Assembly: GCA_963920765.1 (NCBI GenBank)
Contig: OY987246.1
Span: 12,210,868-12,274,867, forward strand
DNA: 64,000 bases
Reading direction: 5' to 3'
Origin: Ulota crispa
Taxonomy: Eukaryota > Streptophyta > Bryopsida > Orthotrichales > Orthotrichaceae
Below are positions 49,501 through 59,249 of this stretch, piece by piece. The first letter of the stretch is position 1, and every line of letters begins with the position of its first letter. A program made the translations under genes and the position numbers. The notes beneath the pieces are model-generated. The model saw only the letters and a program-made list of their open reading frames with translations, had not been told where the DNA came from and made no database searches.

Positions 49501-52500
49501 TGTTAATCAAACGTAAGATTCTTGTAATTAGGTTAGCTCAGTACCAGTTGCGATCTTCTTTCCGTTATGAGCCCCTGCATAAAACATCAATAATCAATTC
49601 TACTGTAAACAGCTCCATTTCAGCTGATTTAAATTTGAAATATATATTCTGACAAAGCCAGTCACCATAAACTAGAGCACAACAAAATAATAACATGCTT
49701 GAGTGATAGTCGCATGGCACCTTTTAGAACAGTGCTGTCTAAGAGTTATTCAGAGACAAAGTCACTCCAAAATAGAGCAAATTAAGTGGATTTATAGCTC
49801 CCAAACATATTCTCACACGTGAAAGACAATGACTCTTTACCTTGTAAAACATTCGCTTGCTCAACATGAGCTCAACTGTACAAAACAAGATGCCAAGAAT
49901 TCTTTTCCATATGTTAAAAAATCCAATGCTTATTCATTAGGTGTTCAACAAGGGGTTTTTGTAATGTTATGAAATAATGAGATGTTGAAGAAACATAAGG
50001 TAGTTCATCTATCAATTGCACAATCAGCATTTTAATCAATACTAGCGCAAAACACTAGACAATGAACCGTTGAAATAGGACAAGGAAGTCTTACAGTTGA
50101 CAGCAAAGGGTGTTGGCGAATAAGGTAGAGAGAAGCAGCAAGATTCAAGACTGTATCTCCTAGCAAAGCCAGTTGTAATCGAGCCTGTCATTACAAGAAG
50201 CCATCGGTAAGAAAAAGGGAAAATCTTACACCTCTTTAATATACCTAAAGATCTCAATGATATGTATTAAAATCACAGGATACAAGGGAGCATAATGTCA
50301 CAAATTTAGCAGGAAATTAAGCTGTAATTTGAAGACTTCGTTTCCATATTCTTGCTCCTTATCACATATAAAATACTTAAATAGAAACACCCAAGATGTG
50401 TTCTAAAAACCTAACTACATTAAATCCTGCTAATTGTAGCATAATTGCAAGCAAATTATAAAGTAAATCCTGAAGCTAAGTATTCTAAAATACAATTACG
50501 GGGTGGATTCAACTTGAGGAAGTAGTGGGTTAACCTCTCCATGAGCCTCAGCGTAAGTCATTAAACTGTCGTCGCCAATGGTCTCTACCCTTTGCCACGA
50601 CATGAGTGGCTTCCTTAGTGTTCTCTCCCTGGTAGTTTGCGGCATTTTTGACAAATAATAGCTCTTATGAACCTGCCCCATGCTAGAGATAAATGCAACG
50701 CAGACTATCAGGACATCATTGGAGCGAGTCAAAAGGAAAAAACTTCTCATAAAGATCTCATAAAAATTACACAAAAATCACACGAAAAAAACATAAAAAT
50801 GAAACTTGAAACTCCATGAAACAGGTAAAGGTAGGGACCAGAATCCGTAAGAGGAGCTCGCGTGAATGGATGCGACAGCCAAGTTTATTATATATAATCT
50901 GCAAAAGAAAAAATGATTACTGGATCAGTTTCTAAGCCCAAACAACAGAAACTCTAGATTACAAACAGAATTTCCATTGAAATATTCATACGAAAGTCAG
51001 CCTATTGTTTAAGTAATCACACGGAAGCCTCGTTGTAATGCTATCAAAAACTTTCTAAAACGATTTAGAACTTGTTGCAACCATTCCTAAACCAACTGCC
51101 ACAGAGAAACTAAAGACAAAATACTTGCACAAAATGTCACACAAAATGAACACGACCTTAAGAATTGTAACTTACTCAGCTCGCACTGCAAAAAAACCAA
51201 AATCAGCGTACAGAACTCTCATCGATCTACAAATCTTAAACCCTAAATCCTTAATCCTAAAACACTAAACCCTGACATTCAGAACTGTACTCCAGTTGTG
51301 AATTGAAATTCTTGGGGAGGAGGAGCACTTCGTGAAGAAAATCCGGAATTTGCCACCACCTAAACCCTAATACCTAAACCCTAAAAACCCGAAATCCTAA
51401 AACCCTGACCTTTAGAACTGAACTGACCTCGAGTTGTGAATTCAAATTCTTGGGGACGAGGAGTACTTCGTGAATAAAATCTGGAATTCGCCACCACCTA
51501 AACCCTAAAAACCTAAAAACCCAAAATCCTCAAAACCCTGACTTTTAGAGCTGAACTGACCTCGAGTTGTGGATTGAAATTCTTGGGGAGGGGCAGCACT
51601 TCGTGAATAAAATCTGGAATTCGCCACCAACCATCTCGTTCGCCTGGCACTTTAAGATTTAGGGTTAGACGCTCGCTATCGTCGTCCTCGATCTCCATTT
51701 TATTGCAAAGGAGCTCCTCGCTCGTTAAAAATTCCTCTTGCTCTTCTTCTGCTTCGAGAACACCATTCAATCCAAGATACTCAGATTCCCCTTGAGTGCC
51801 GAGAGTTGTAGCACCGACACTACTAGTCTTCTCATCTCTCTTCTCTTCTTCACCATTTCTCGTATCCACAACGGATCCCTTCACTTTGATCGCAAACCCT
51901 TTCCTTCTCGTTGCAACAATCTTACAACCTGTCATGAAAATAAGAAACAAGTTTAGGGTTTCCACAAAAGCGAGAAAAACCAGGATAGACAAAATCCTAC
52001 CTAGTGAGAAATGTGTGTAAAAAGGTTTTCGTATAGTGCATGGCACTTACAACCAACAACTATTGGTCAAACAAGAAATACTAAAGCACAACACATATAC
52101 TCATTAGCTCCAAAAAAATTCCACCACCAAGCATGACAAACCCCTTGAATTTTTGATCACTTCTTTTTTGACAAAGCCTTAGGCCAACCACTTGAATTGG
52201 AAGTTGTTGGTTATAAGTGTCATGCACCATAGTCAATTACAAAAGTGGACTTGCCTGTAAGAAGAAAATCAAGTTGTGTGATTCGAAAAACAACGTTTAC
52301 AATGAGCGGGTGGATACCATCATGTCGCGGAACCCTCGGAAAGAAGGTATGGCAGAATCCGTTGAGATGCGCTCGTCTCGAGACGTCGACAGAACACAAT
52401 TCCAATCCACTCACTCTTAGAATCACCGCGGGTCTTTGTGAAGGTCTTGGGACACAATGACCATAGCTGCTGTAGCTGGATGCAACATGAAGCTTGTTGT

Positions 52501-52555
52501 AATGAAGCCACGCAGATTTCGCTCCGCCAATTCCTCTACTGCAGCTCTGAATCAT
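46578..52555 (-). CDS. Organelle-targeted RNase III with dsRNA-binding domain
   Basis: Ten exons: 52255-52555, 51561-51928, 50839-50898, 50535-50672, 50095-50184, 49545-49574 (30-bp microexon), 48799-48921, 48631-48687, 47449-47582 and 46578-46749. They sum to 1473 bp, 490 residues, all phases matching. Residues 1-100 are rich in S/R/H and poor in acids, like a plastid or mitochondrial transit peptide. An acidic linker (EEEQEEF) follows. The RNase III fold spans about 224-400: KLGCRIHSRELLLRILVHKS, RLQLALLGDTVLNLAASLYL, GLITERRSQLVCNSNLA, MKACADTLEAYVGGLYVEKG. The dsRBD covers about 412-490 (NPVALLHEQC, GTGKSKKLARRDAAEKALIKW). Of the catalytic acids, Asp299, Asp376 and Glu379 are kept, but Ala295 replaces the usual Glu. 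It probably processes structured organellar RNA, nearest the NFD2/Mini-RNase III types; the exact orthologue is uncertain. Intron 1 uses a GC donor. Confidence 0.9.
47792..48096. mobile_element. CACTA-like MITE in RNase III intron 8
   Basis: CACTACACCAAATAGTGCAT at the left; the right end GCACTATTTGGTGTACTG complements to CAGTACACCAAATAG. It shares TTAGGTTGC, ACTAATTTCTTGACATTT and AACCTAATTGTTAAGG with 23232-23522. The 3-bp duplication is not preserved. Confidence 0.75.
51291..51660. repeat. Triplicated exon-intron junction in the RNase III gene
   Basis: Three copies, 133-137 bp apart, of a unit spanning the end of exon 2 and its donor. Equivalent junction positions are 51561 (used), 51428 and about 51291. 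Each copy encodes WRIPDFIHEVL-like sequence followed by PKN and QLE, with a GTCAGT or decayed GTACAG donor, then A/C-rich CCTAAACCCTAAAAACC. Only the outermost copy joins the upstream frame without passing an intronic stop. Confidence 0.85.
52031..52232. mobile_element. TIR MITE (TATAGTGCATG family), copy 2, in RNase III intron 1
   Basis: Ends GTATAGTGCATGGCACTTAC and GTGTCATGCACCATAGTC. The interior matches 23535-23776 (CAACAACTATTGGTCAAACA, TTTTTTGACAAAGCCTTAGG). It fills most of the 326-bp intron 1, ending 22 bp from the GC donor. Confidence 0.85.
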
Positions 52556-53086
52556 AATGGCGAGATAGAATCGCAGAATCGCTGAATCCTCTTTGCTTTC
52601 TTACATTCACCAAACCTTCATATCATTCGATTTTAGCTCAGAACTATAAACATTAGGTCACGTCGAATCTCGACGCATCAAGCAACTGTTAGAATTGAGA
52701 TGAGGAGAAAGGATCAGAGTCTCGGAGAATTTGTTACCGCTTGAAGAAGACAAAGAAGAAGACGTAGATTTGGAGTGAATCTACCGATATGTTCGTAGGA
52801 TGAATGACAGGTGTAGATGTCTCTGTCGTTCTCTTTCATTTCACTTTTGTGCAATACCTGATGATTCTCTCTCACTCTTTTTGACTTTTATCTGTGATCA
52901 TTTGAAGGGAGATCTTTGCAGCTTTGTGTCTGATTCTCTCTCATTCTTTTTGCTTTTGTCTGAGAGCTCATGTGTGATCATATGAAGGGAAATCTTTGCG
53001 GCTGTGTGTTAAGCTTGAAGATATGTATGCTGTATTAGCTCGGAGAAAGGAGGTTTTTGTGTTGTAAGGCACGTTAGGGTTTCGCC
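52556..53086. promoter_or_regulatory. 531-bp bidirectional promoter, RNase III / POP5
   Basis: Separates the divergent start codons at 52555 (minus) and 53087 (plus). A telo-box TTAGGGTTT lies at 53074-53082, next to the POP5 ATG. Two adjacent imperfect copies of a 70-78 bp unit (GATTCTCTCTCACTCTTTTT ... GAAGGGAGATCTTTGC) occupy 52863-53010. No TATA box is obvious. Confidence 0.65.
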
Positions 53087-54962
53087 ATGGTGGTTTTCAA
53101 GCACCGGTACATGGTGCTGGAGATGGTTCCTGCTCACGGCCTCAGATTAGCCGATGTGAAGATCGGCCATGGCGATGTTGTCAGCGCCGTGCACGAGAGT
53201 CTGCTCGCCAATTTCGGCGAGTACGGGCTTGCGGCTAGCCTTCCTTCTCTTCAAGGTAATGTCCGCGTGACTTTCTAGGGTTTTACAGAATTAGGGTTTG
53301 CGCGGTACTTTTTAGGGAAAATTTCGTGGATACCTCTGAAGTTTGCAATAATTTCATAGATACCCCTGCTTTTTCAGAAGTTTCACAGATACCCTTGGAC
53401 CAAATTTTTGTAGCATTTTTTTTTTGTGTGCATGCCACTTCTCTTCTTCCTTTGTGCACACACTACTTCTTTTTTGTGGTGTGTGTGCACACAAAGGCCT
53501 TGTTATGTATGTGCAAAGAGGAAGAAGGGAAGTGGCATGGACAATAAAAAAACGCTTGCAAATTTTGGTCCAAGGGTATCTGTAAAATTTCTGAAAAAGC
53601 ACAGGTATCTATGAAATTATTGCAAGCTTCAGGGGTATCCATGAAATTTTCCCTGTTTTTTTTTAAGTCTGTATGGATCTTGACGCTGGGGGTCGTGAAT
53701 TTTTGTTTTGTTGTTGCAGTCAAGTATGTGAACGGAGGAACAGGAGTATGTGTGATACGCAGCAGCAGGAAGCAGTACCGAACGATATGGGCTGCCATCA
53801 CCTTCGTCACCGAGATTCGAAGTTTGCCTCTTAGCTTCAACCTCCTCGATTTAAGCGGTAAGTATCATCGGGTGCTGGTGCTTATTTCGTGCACACCATG
53901 GCAAATACTGATTAGGGTTTGGTTTGGATTTCTTGTGTCTTGCTGGCAGCGTTGATTCCAATATTTGGGTTTAGAGTTTTGAATACTTTTTTGTTTAGAG
54001 CATCCGCACCCTTGCTCGCAACCCTGGAGCTCTTGAAAGCAAGTGTACAGGGTGCATCCATGACCAAGGTCTTGCTCAAATCTCCGCTTCCCCACCCTTG
54101 CCCTCAAGCATGTACAAGCAAGCACTAAGAGTGTATCAAGGAGGACATATTGAGCTTCAATTGTGGGTCTCTTTTGTTGACCAATCAATAAGCGATTGTT
54201 CTAGATTTGGGCGTGCTAATGATTCATCAGACTCTGAATGTTTCTATGTTCAAGATACAATTAAGTAGACCCTGGCTTGCATGCAGCATTGACACATCTA
54301 TGGTGAGGCGTGCCAAGCAGACTGGCCATGCCGTATGCAAGCAGGGCTTGTTTAATTGTATCTTGAACACGCACTAACGATTCCTCAAATCCGGAACGTT
54401 CTTGTGTTCAAGGTACAATTGAGTGAGCCTTGGCTTGCATACAGCATTGACGCATTTCCAGTGAGGCGCGCCAAGCAAAGTGGTCATGCTGGCTTGCTCA
54501 ATTGTATCTGGAATACGCATACGCACTAAGGATTCATCAAACCTTGAACATTTTTGTGTTCAAGATACAAGTGAGCGGACCCTGCCTTGTATATGGCATT
54601 GACGCGTCTGCGGTGAGGCGCGCCAAGCGGAGCAGCCATGCCAAGTGCTATTGAGGGCCTTTTTTTTGCGTACAAGGGTGCGGATGCTCTTAGTAGAGTT
54701 CCACGTGCAAAGACTGAAAAGCGATCAAGTTCTTACCAAATTTGAAATCGGTGAACAGAAAGAGAATTATTCTATGCAGTTTTTTTACAATAACCTTAAT
54801 TTACTTTTGTGTTTTACAGGCAGTACCAGTGCTTGTCGACGAGCAGCTCTCCAATGCGACTCCGAGAAGCTAATGTTATTGAAGATCGACAAGCACCCCC
54901 TCTCCGTAGAGCAAGTGGAGTACGCCGTGTCGATCCAAAGCAGGCTTGCTACCCTTGATTGA
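53087..54962 (+). CDS. POP5: Ribonuclease P/MRP protein subunit POP5
   Basis: Three exons: 53087-53255, 53720-53857 and 54820-54962 (450 bp, 149 residues), with phase 1 introns and GT-AG borders. The protein begins MVVFKHRYMVLEMVPAHG. The core FGEYGLAASLPSLQVKYV, then CVIRSSRKQYRTIWAAITFV and LLDLSGSTSACRRAAL, is the Rpp14/Pop5 fold. Its length matches plant POP5. POP5 binds the catalytic RNA of nuclear RNase P (tRNA 5' maturation) and RNase MRP (pre-rRNA cleavage). Each intron holds one MITE. It shares a promoter region with the RNase III gene. The exon 3 stop is followed by tandemly duplicated DNA at 55235-55850. Confidence 0.97.
53315..53653. mobile_element. MULE-like MITE in POP5 intron 1, 339 bp
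   Basis: Inverted arms of about 95 bp: GGGAAAATTTCGTGGATACC at the left and GGTATCCATGAAATTTTCCC at the right, also TTTGCAATAATTTCATAGAT facing ATCTATGAAATTATTGCAAG. Flanking 9-mers TACTTTTTA and TGTTTTTTT match at 6 of 9. Related to 7489-7772. It fills most of the 464-bp intron. Confidence 0.8.
53998..54689. mobile_element. PIF/Harbinger-type MITE in POP5 intron 2, 692 bp
   Basis: Ends GAGCATCCGCACCCTTG and CAAGGGTGCGGATGCTC are a perfect 17-bp inverted repeat flanked by TTA on both sides (53995-53997, 54690-54692). Inside, a unit of about 157 bp is repeated three times (from about 54220, 54379 and 54532). Each has GTTCAAGATACAATT facing AATTGTATCTTGAAC and the word GTGAGGCGCGCCAAGC. Confidence 0.9.
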
Positions 54963-55234
54963 TCAATTCATGTTCTATTACGAGGTCCCAGCCTAAATGT
55001 GCTTCTACAATGTGACCATTACTTACGAAAAAGAAGACTTGCATTGTGCCGAACTCTGCAACAAACCTGCAAATTGTACCCCGGAGGTGAGCGTCTCGTT
55101 ACAAGTTCAAAAAGAAGTATTCCTTTCACTCGGTGAAATCAAACACTTCTTCACCTGCTCTTCCCAAACCTGCACTTACTCATAGAAAATGGAGGAGAAC
55201 CAACACGAGTAGTGACATTTTGATCGCCAGACAT

Positions 55235-55850
55235 TGAGCGTAGTACACTTTCTACTATTCTAGAGGGTTCAATAGAAACCCTAATACCTTACATCATGAA
55301 ACAGATGGTCAAAGTGTCTGACAATCTAAGAACTTTTTTAATAGAATGACATTCAAACCAAACCTTGTTTCAGGTGCATGACATTGTTTAAAATTCCGTC
55401 CGTGCAGGTATTCAAGAATCTGGTAACCTCTTTTGGTATTCGGTCCTTTGCAAACTTTTTTGAATGCAAACCCTAAACTGTGTTGCTAACTCTTGTTTCA
55501 TGCTCAACGTCTTGTGTAGTAATCATGTGGTGTTGAGCGTAAGCTTAGGACACTTTCTTCTATTCTAAAGGGTTCAACAGAAACCCTAATAGCTCACATC
55601 ATGAAACAGATGGTCAAAGTGTCTGACAATCTAAGAACTCTTTTTAATAGAAAGACATTCAAACCAAACCTCGTTTCAGGTACACGGCATTTTTGAAAAT
55701 TCCGTTCGTGCACAGCATTTGGTAGGATCTTTTGGTATTCGGTCCCTTGTTATAACGATGCAATTTTTTTAATGCAAACCCTGAACTTTGTTGCTATCTC
55801 TGGTTTCTTGCTCCACGCCTTGTGTAGTAATCATGTGGTGTAAAATTAAG
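55235..55850. repeat. 300-bp tandem duplication downstream of POP5
   Basis: About 55235-55530 and 55537-55850 are direct copies. Shared words include GGGTTCAATAGAAACCCTAA, ATCATGAAACAGATGGTCAA, TTTTGGTATTCGGTCC and CTTGTGTAGTAATCATGTGG, with roughly 10-15 percent differences and small indels. It is non-coding. Confidence 0.9.
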
Positions 55851-56285
55851 TGGTTCCCTTGCAGAAGTGCGACTTTTGCTTCCATTGGAATGTTTGTGGC
55901 ATTCGGAAGTGAGTGGGTTGGGTCTTGGAAGAAAGATATGTATGTGTGATGGAGCTCATATTAGGATTTAGAGCTTTTTCTTTTTCTTTTTTTATAATTA
56001 TCCCATAAGTTTAATTGGCACGGAGGAGCGAGTGGAGGTATATAAGCTGGGAGTGAAGACGTTAAAATTACTTACCTGGGCGGGGTCTATCCATGATCAA
56101 CAACGTGGATGGCCTAGGGTAACCGTGTCCATTGCACTTGGGACATGGGAGCTCTAGTATCTTCCTACGGGAGGCATACGCGTCATAATTTGTGCCAGTG
56201 GGAGCTCGCGTTCGCGCGGCTCCCAACCAAATATAAATTCCAAACTGGATGAAATTGAACCATAATCTTGCTTCCTATTGTCAGA
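55851..56285. other. Spacer between duplication and minisatellite
   Basis: No gene or element recognised. Near 56155-56225 there is a GC-richer patch (GGAGCTCGCGTTCGCGCGGCT) of unknown meaning. Confidence 0.4.
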
Positions 56286-56834
56286 CATAACTTGAGCGCC
56301 CAAGCCATACCCACCCAAGCCATATTCACTCAAGCCATATTCACTCAAATCCATACCCAAGTTTCACTCAAATCCATACCCAAGTTTCACTCAAATCCAT
56401 ACCCAAGTTTCACTCAAATCCATACCCAAGTTTCACTCAAATCCATACCCAAGTTTCACTCAAATCCATACCCAAGTTTCACTCAAATCCATACCCAAGT
56501 TTCACTCAAATCCATACCCAAGTTTCACTCAAATCCATACCCAAGTTTCACTCAAATCCATACATACCCACCCAAGCCATATTCACTCAAATCCATACCC
56601 AAGTTTCAATCAAATCCATACCCAAGTTTCAATCAAATCCATACCCAAGTTTCAATCAAATCCATACCCAAGTTTCAATCAAATCCATACCCAAGTTTCA
56701 ATCAAATCCATACCCAAGTTTCAATCAAATCCATACCCAAGTTTCAATCAAATCCATACCCAAGTTTCAATCAAATCCATACCCAAGTTTCAATCAAATC
56801 CATACCCAAGTTTCAATCAAATCCATACCCAAGT
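56286..56834. repeat. 23-bp minisatellite in two homogenised blocks
   Basis: The first block (about 56341-56564, about 10 copies) repeats a 23-bp unit starting TTTCACTCAAATCCATACCC. The second (about 56582-56834, about 11 copies) has the same unit with TTTCAATCAA, one diagnostic base different. A CATACATACCCACCCAAGCC spacer separates them. Because 23 is not a multiple of 3 and the unit lacks stops, a 192-codon FTQIHTQVSLKSIPK-like frame is open by default; I do not call it a gene. Confidence 0.95.
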
Positions 56835-57003
56835 AGAGTCAAATAGCTTGAATTTTTTTGAGTGGTAATAGACACATGCCTAAAGGTACATGAAAAAGTA
56901 CAAGTCCTTTGATTTTACCATTAAGAAGAGGATAAGAGTCAAACGTGGACATTTTTCAAAACTGAGTGCCCCATTTTGAAGTCTTGGGCCGTTCAAGGGT
57001 TAA

Positions 57004-57515
57004 ACACAACCACATCTGAATGTAACCACATCTGAATGTAACCACATCCTAACTTCACATTAAACATAGGGAATTATTACAGCAACACCCTAAATTGCTA
57101 ACGGGACACCCTTGTGAGCTTGAAATTTGATAAAATAGTGCTATTTTTAATTTATTCAAGTGGTCCAAGACAAATATAAGTTTTTGTTGAAATATTATTG
57201 CACTAATACTATTTTTTAATGTATTTTTGCTTTAAGTAACTCAAAAATCTTGTATGTTTAGTTTCAAATTTTAGCACACCTATTTTTTTTTAGTATAACC
57301 TTAGAATGATAAAGATGAAACAAATCTTTTGATCCAAATAAAAAATTCAGCATTAAAAATCACATGTCATGCTCACAAGGGGTGTCCCATTAGCAATTTA
57401 GGGCGTCATGGTAGTAATCCCCTAACATAACCACATCCTAATTTCACATTAAATATAACAACACAACCACATCTTAACTTCACATTAAACATAACCACAT
57501 CCTAACTTCAAATGG
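57004..57515. repeat. 28-bp AACCACATC tandem repeat split by a MITE
   Basis: Copies of AACCACATCTGAATGT and AACCACATCCTAACTTCACATTAAACAT occur on both sides of the element at 57069-57422. The MITE therefore landed in a pre-existing short tandem array. Confidence 0.75.
57069..57422. mobile_element. MULE-type MITE, ACACCCTAAATTGC family
   Basis: Ends GGGAATTATTACAGCAACAC and, complemented at the right, GGGGATTACTACCATGACGC, then CCTAAATTGCTAA on both sides and GTGAGCTTGAAATTTGAT / CATGCTCACAAGG further in. Related to 60213-60600. The flanking 9-mers are only approximately alike. Confidence 0.75.
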
Positions 57516-57556
57516 CTTTACATCGTATGAGCTTGCCGTGCTTGCACTTTGCACCA

Positions 57557-57905
57557 TCTCAAAGCATCTCCACCAGTGCTCGCCACAATTGACTCATTCA
57601 AAGATTTCCACAATTGGTCCATTCAAAGGTTTCCACAATTGGCTCATTTAAAGGTTTCCAATGCTACTCGTCACACGTGGCTCATTCATAGGTTTATATC
57701 TATTTTGGAAAGGCCCTCAAGCTCCTTGATCTCCACCCATGCTCTTCAAAAAGGTGGCCTTGCACTTCAACATGCCCCATAAATGATCATTTGACCACTT
57801 ATCAAGGAAAGTAGTGGATAAAGTTTAGTAAGGATAAAGTTCACTAATCTTATGATGAATAGTGATGAGTAATGTCTTGAAGGGCCCTTGCTAGATATGC
57901 TAAAA
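57557..57905. mobile_element. Second PIF-type MITE copy (partial)
   Basis: Matches 6684-7256 without the nested element: CATCTCCACCAGTGCTCGCC, TTGATCTCCACCCATGCTCTT, AAAAAGGTGGCCTTG, TTGACCACTTATCAAGGAAA and GTCTTGAAGGGCCCTTGCTAG. The terminal repeat at the right is decayed. Confidence 0.7.
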
Positions 57906-58309
57906 CTTGTCACAAAAAGAAGTTAGATCTTTAATAATTTGCAAATGTATGCATTCACATCTAATCTTACTACTAAATTTATTTGAGATGAATCACAGGC
58001 TTAAGGAACTTTGTAAAAATCATGGAATAGCAACTACTTGCCAAAAAAATGAGATTTTGCAATCACAAGCTGTTTGATCAAATGTTATAATCTCCCATCT
58101 CCCATGGTCAATTGTTCCCAAAATTTGCAAGCAATTTTCTAAGTAGGTGCTCTATTGTTTTCATTGATCTCATTTTGTGGATCATCTGATTAACTGAGAT
58201 ACAATGCATCAAAGTTAGAAGTCTCCTAAAACCCCAATTTTGGTGAAAAGGGCCTGGGTACTCACGGGTTAAGGATAAGATTTTCTTGGATTAGTCAATT
58301 TCCAATGTA
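57906..58309. other. Intergenic; nothing recognised
   Basis: AT-rich sequence. An isolated TTAACCCGTGAGTACCCAGG (complement, ending 58270) resembles a TTAA-type element end but has no partner. Confidence 0.4.
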
Positions 58310-58963
58310 CAATTGGGTACAATAAACTTACAAATTTTTTTTGCAGGAAAACTGCAGTTAAAAATTCAAGAACTTCTGGAGGCCATAACTTCCTCAAAAA
58401 ATTGTCTGCTTTTGAAACCAAAAATTGTCCGCTTTTGAAACCAAAAAGTGCATTGGAATCCTACTGAGGGGTACTACATAATCTGATATAAAAAAAAATC
58501 TGAAATTTTACAAATGATAAAAAAGGTTTGGCCTCTTCCTATATAGTGTCTACCATCTAATACTTCCACCTCTTGCTGAAATCACTGCTTGAATTGATTG
58601 GGCATACTAGCAATAAGAGTTTGTAAATGCTCCATGCATACCTCAACCCATACTCTTTGAACGATGTGTATCATTTCTTGCTTATTCTTTGGCCATTGGT
58701 GGTGACGTAGCCCAATCAAATTTGAGCGATGATTTTGGCAAGAGGTGGAAGTACACTATATAGGAAGTAGTCCAATTTCTTTTATCATTTATAAAATTTC
58801 AGATTTTTTTTTATCAAAATGTGTAGTACCCTTTAGTAGTATTCCAACGCAATTTTTGGTTTCAAAAGCGGATAAATTTTGAGGAAGTTATGGCCTCCGG
58901 AAGTTTCTAAATTGTTGAGCAGTTTTCTTGTGAAAAAATTCGTAAGTTTATTGTGCCTGACTG
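58310..58963 (-). mobile_element. Tc1-like element with 225-bp TIRs and transposase remnant
   Basis: TA lies on both sides (58308-58309, 58964-58965). Long inverted arms: ACAATAAACTTACAAATTTT at the left faces AAAATTCGTAAGTTTATTGT at the right, and GAGGCCATAACTTCCTCAAA faces TTTGAGGAAGTTATGGCCTC. The right terminus complements to CAGTCAGGCACAATAAAC. Between the arms the minus strand encodes a Tc1 transposase C-terminus (NKQEMIHIVQRVWVEV, LQTLIASMPNQF) with a preceding LGYVTTNGQ in another frame. It is an internally deleted, inactive derivative; a 23-bp duplication sits in the left arm. Confidence 0.88.
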
Positions 58964-59249
58964 TACAAGTATAGCCATGAACATTCAGTTTTTTGATATT
59001 TCAATTTGCCAATCCATTTGTATAGCAAAGTCGTTTTGCATCAAGACACGTTTTTTGAAGAACTAGAATATTGATTCTTTGTATATCTGATATTGTTATT
59101 GCCTTTGTGGCACAAATTACCCACTATCTATATAAACAGATTGGTACAAAAGCTAAATATGTGTTTCCTCCTACACAACACAAGAATTGTTTTACATCCA
59201 ATTTCATTTTATTATCACACATGGTGTTTACGTACTACAAAGTTAGAAT

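Noticed and set aside
52020-52046. Upstream ATG (MPCTIRKPF) as the start of the RNase III protein
   Set aside because: That ATG lies in a MITE terminal repeat. Exon 1 at 52255-52555 joins exon 2 in phase through a consensus GC donor and gives a plausible transit peptide.
56268-56846. A 192-codon open frame rich in FTQIHTQVSLKSIPK-like repeats
   Set aside because: It is produced by a 23-bp tandem repeat whose unit has no stop in several frames. There is no start context, splice signal or non-repeat domain.
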